A stretch of DNA of 6,881 nucleotides, taken from Chthonomonadaceae bacterium (GTDB taxonomy: Bacteria; Armatimonadota; Chthonomonadetes; Chthonomonadales; Chthonomonadaceae). Below, one piece after another: positions 5,721 to 6,881 of this stretch. The position numbers and the translations under genes are program-made. The stretch covers positions 1 to 6,881 of the forward strand of contig JACMPS010000018.1 in NCBI GenBank assembly GCA_014377395.1, written 5' to 3'. The number at the start of each line of letters is the position of its first letter. Position 1 is the stretch's first letter. The notes under the pieces were generated by a model. It made no database searches. It had not been told where the DNA came from and saw nothing but the letters and a program-made list of their open reading frames with translations.

Positions 5721-6248
5721 CTACCACATTTTTTCGAGAAAGACTCGTTTTAGGAGCGCACTCACCGTTTTGATCGTGTCCGTACTCTCCGAACGCTTTT
5801 CCAGAGGCTCTTCCGGGTAAAGATGTTGCCGAACTCCGGCGCGTAATTGCTCTAATTCCACCCCTGACTTCTGCAACATTCGTGCCGCCAACCCCCCGCC
5901 CTCACGAGTCAGTCCAAGCAAAAGATGCTCTGTCCCGATGTAGTTGTGCTTGAACTGTCTTGCCTCATCATAAGCGAGATCAATGACACGCTTTGCACGG
6001 GGCGTCAGTTGCATATCTTGCGAGAGGGGGCTATTCCCCGGCGTTACCCGTTGTTCGATGTCTACGCGAAGTTGCGCCAGCGAAACGCCCATGACGGTCA
6101 GTACTTCCGCCGCTTTGCAGTCTTTGTCGTCAATGATTCCCAGCAACAGATGTTCGGTGCAAACGTACTCGCTACCGAGTTTTTGTGCCTCTTCTTGAGC
6201 CAGCAGGACGATTTGCCTTGCTCGCCCGGTAAATCTTTGCCACTCCAT
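5721..6248 (-). CDS. Free-standing Clp N-terminal domain protein (ClpC paralogue without ATPase)
   Basis: 175 residues. Residues 1-141 are a complete double ClpN repeat: TEHLLLG at 31-37 and YIGTEHLLLGL at 103-113. By hand alignment about 90 of 137 positions equal the N domain of the ClpC in this window. No Walker motif or ATPase domain follows; after YPEEP (144-148) there is a short charged linker and a helix-like tail (SALLKRVFLEKMW). ClpN domains dock adaptors and substrates on Clp unfoldases. ClpN-only proteins such as plant ClpT bind the Clp core instead. E32 and E107 align with the Glu residues that bind phosphoarginine in Bacillus subtilis ClpC (E32, E106). AGGGA overlaps the stop of the zinc-ribbon gene and lies nine bases before ATG 6246-6248, so the two are probably coupled. 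It could be an adaptor, a decoy or a ClpP-binding factor. It is not simply a truncated clpC, because its own tail and stop look intact. Confidence 0.92.
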   Translation of the reverse strand: MEWQRFTGRARQIVLLAQEEAQKLGSEYVCTEHLLLGIIDDKDCKAAEVLTVMGVSLAQLRVDIEQRVTPGNSPLSQDMQLTPRAKRVIDLAYDEARQFKHNYIGTEHLLLGLTREGGGLAARMLQKSGVELEQLRAGVRQHLYPEEPLEKRSESTDTIKTVSALLKRVFLEKMW

Positions 6249-6260
6249 GCCCCGAATTCC

Positions 6261-6623
6261 CTATCGCCAGATGCTCATTGCCGTTTGATAAAGGTCGTGT
6301 TGATTCGCCGCGTCGTTCTGAATTTGCAGATGAACCCTTTCCGGCGTCAACGTTTCACCTTTCAGGTTATGGAAAAGATGCGGCTCGTGTTCAGTGCGCT
6401 TATATCCGAATTTTTCGAGCAGAGAAAGGATCGTTTTCTCCCCGAGAGACACAAGCGGCAGAAAGTCCAGAAACGAAACTTCCCATCCCGTTGCGCGATA
6501 GGAAATCACGCTCTCACGCGATAAAACCGTGTCTTTTTTGCAATGCGGACATAAAAAGGATAGCCCCAGTTGCCGGTATGGTGCATCGAAACCACAAAGG
6601 CAATGTTGACAGCGTATCTCCAT
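6261..6623 (-). CDS. Zinc-ribbon protein of unknown function
   Basis: 120 residues from ATG 6621-6623. Two Cys pairs, C5-x-x-C8 and C25-P-H-C28, form a rubredoxin-like zinc ribbon at the N-terminus; an extra C10 is present. The rest (about 35-120) is a separate small domain containing FLDFLPLVSLGEK, LLEKFGY and a C-terminal DLYQTAMSIWR; I do not recognise a named family. An ATG further upstream (6708-6710) is in frame and would add 29 basic residues. However, another frame looks coding over that stretch, and its stop overlaps ATG 6621-6623 as TAATG, so the shorter form is preferred. It also puts the Cys motif at the usual N-terminal place. No clear ribosome site is seen, so translation may depend on coupling. 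The ClpN-only gene follows after 12 bases, which points to a shared operon and possibly shared function. Zinc-ribbon McsA is a ClpC regulator in Firmicutes, but this protein lacks its UVR segment and further Cys pairs. Confidence 0.8.
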   Translation of the reverse strand: MEIRCQHCLCGFDAPYRQLGLSFLCPHCKKDTVLSRESVISYRATGWEVSFLDFLPLVSLGEKTILSLLEKFGYKRTEHEPHLFHNLKGETLTPERVHLQIQNDAANQHDLYQTAMSIWR

Positions 6624-6694
6624 TAATTTTCGTCGCCGGGTTGACTTTGCAAAATTTCGCGGATACGCTTTTCGATGCCGAGTTTTGTGAGCAT
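6623..6694 (-). CDS. Possible 23-residue small protein upstream of the zinc-ribbon gene
   Basis: An ATG at 6692-6694 opens a frame of 23 codons beginning MLTKLGIEKRIREIL and ending in DEN. Its TAA (6623-6625) shares one base with the zinc-ribbon ATG, giving TAATG. Codons are of the G-first, C/T-third kind seen in the strong genes here (GGC ATC GAA, CGT ATC CGC GAA), and the peptide would form a charged amphipathic helix. No ribosome site is visible. It may be a real small protein, a coupling leader peptide, or the remnant of a longer gene. Against it stands the longer in-frame version of the zinc-ribbon gene over the same bases. Confidence 0.4.
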   Translation of the reverse strand: MLTKLGIEKRIREILQSQPGDEN

Positions 6695-6785
6695 CTTTGT
6701 CGTCAGGCATAATCCGCCCAGTCAGATTAACGTATTACCAACTTGGTGGCAACAGAGGCGTCAACAAGAGCGTCACCCAAGGTTT
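6695..6785 (-). other. Gap with a coding-like frame but no intact gene
   Basis: Between the stop of the partial upstream gene and the small ORF. The frame that reads RLLKTLGDALVDASVATKLV (6795 down to about 6736) has strongly coding-like codons but no start codon at its beginning. This makes it a candidate for the frameshifted continuation of the partial gene. No promoter or terminator was seen. Confidence 0.35.
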
Positions 6786-6881
6786 TCAGAAGACGATTTT
6801 CTCACAGAACTCTGTGCGGACGGAACCGGTTTCAGTTTTCAGAGCACTCAGAGCGGCGTTGTGCTCCGCGATAATCTGCGT
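6786..6881 (-). CDS. C-terminal end of an upstream gene (partial)
   Basis: An open minus-strand frame enters at the window edge and gives 31 codons (beginning TQIIAEHNAALSALKTETGS) before TGA at 6786-6788. It looks like a coiled-coil or helical tail, and its codons look genuine. No family is recognised from so short a piece. Just before the stop there is an A-run (6797-6800), and the neighbouring frame then looks coding (to TAA at 6727-6729), so the natural C-terminus may be longer. Confidence 0.5.
   Translation of the reverse strand, partial: TQIIAEHNAALSALKTETGSVRTEFCEKIVF

Overview
The window looks like chromosome of a moderate-GC member of the Armatimonadota. The main clue is the pseudopilin-like protein at 757-1446. 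Its N-terminus (GFTLIELLVV, then LFPVFAQAREKAR, then LQDYDE) and its H-X9-DG motif are the form found in the large prepilin-like families of that phylum. The call rests on memory of the family, not on a search. Every well-supported gene lies on the minus strand, so the window reads from right to left in biological order.

Right end (6261-6881). The tail of an upstream gene enters at the edge, with a possible frameshift in its last codons. A 23-codon ORF follows, and its stop overlaps the start of a two-CxxC zinc-ribbon protein as TAATG. Then, after 12 bases, comes a gene for a free-standing Clp N-terminal domain. This protein is a close paralogue of the N domain of ClpC encoded 1.5 kb away.

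Middle (4687-5720). A VapBC-type toxin-antitoxin pair has a 4-base ATGA overlap, and a short perfect inverted repeat upstream may be its operator. It is followed by a complete ClpC (2146-4686), an AAA+ unfoldase with two ATPase domains, which ends in a very strong intrinsic terminator (14-bp stem).

Left end (1-2032). A small membrane-anchored protein with DUF2946-like features has its own terminator. A type IV pseudopilin-like H-X9-DG protein and a small secreted protein follow, probably as one transcript. A weak plus-strand reading frame at the extreme left edge may be the end of a convergent gene.

Functionally the most suggestive part is the Clp theme. A full ClpC and a separate ClpN-only protein flank a toxin-antitoxin pair, and the ClpN-only protein is tightly linked to a zinc-ribbon protein. 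ClpN-only proteins (plant ClpT) and zinc-ribbon proteins (McsA of Firmicutes) are known partners or regulators of Clp machines. A ClpC-regulating module is therefore a reasonable inference, but it is not shown by the sequence. A 57-base block that is nearly identical between clpC and the clpN gene suggests recent gene conversion. I saw no tRNA, rRNA, CRISPR array, insertion sequence or replication origin.
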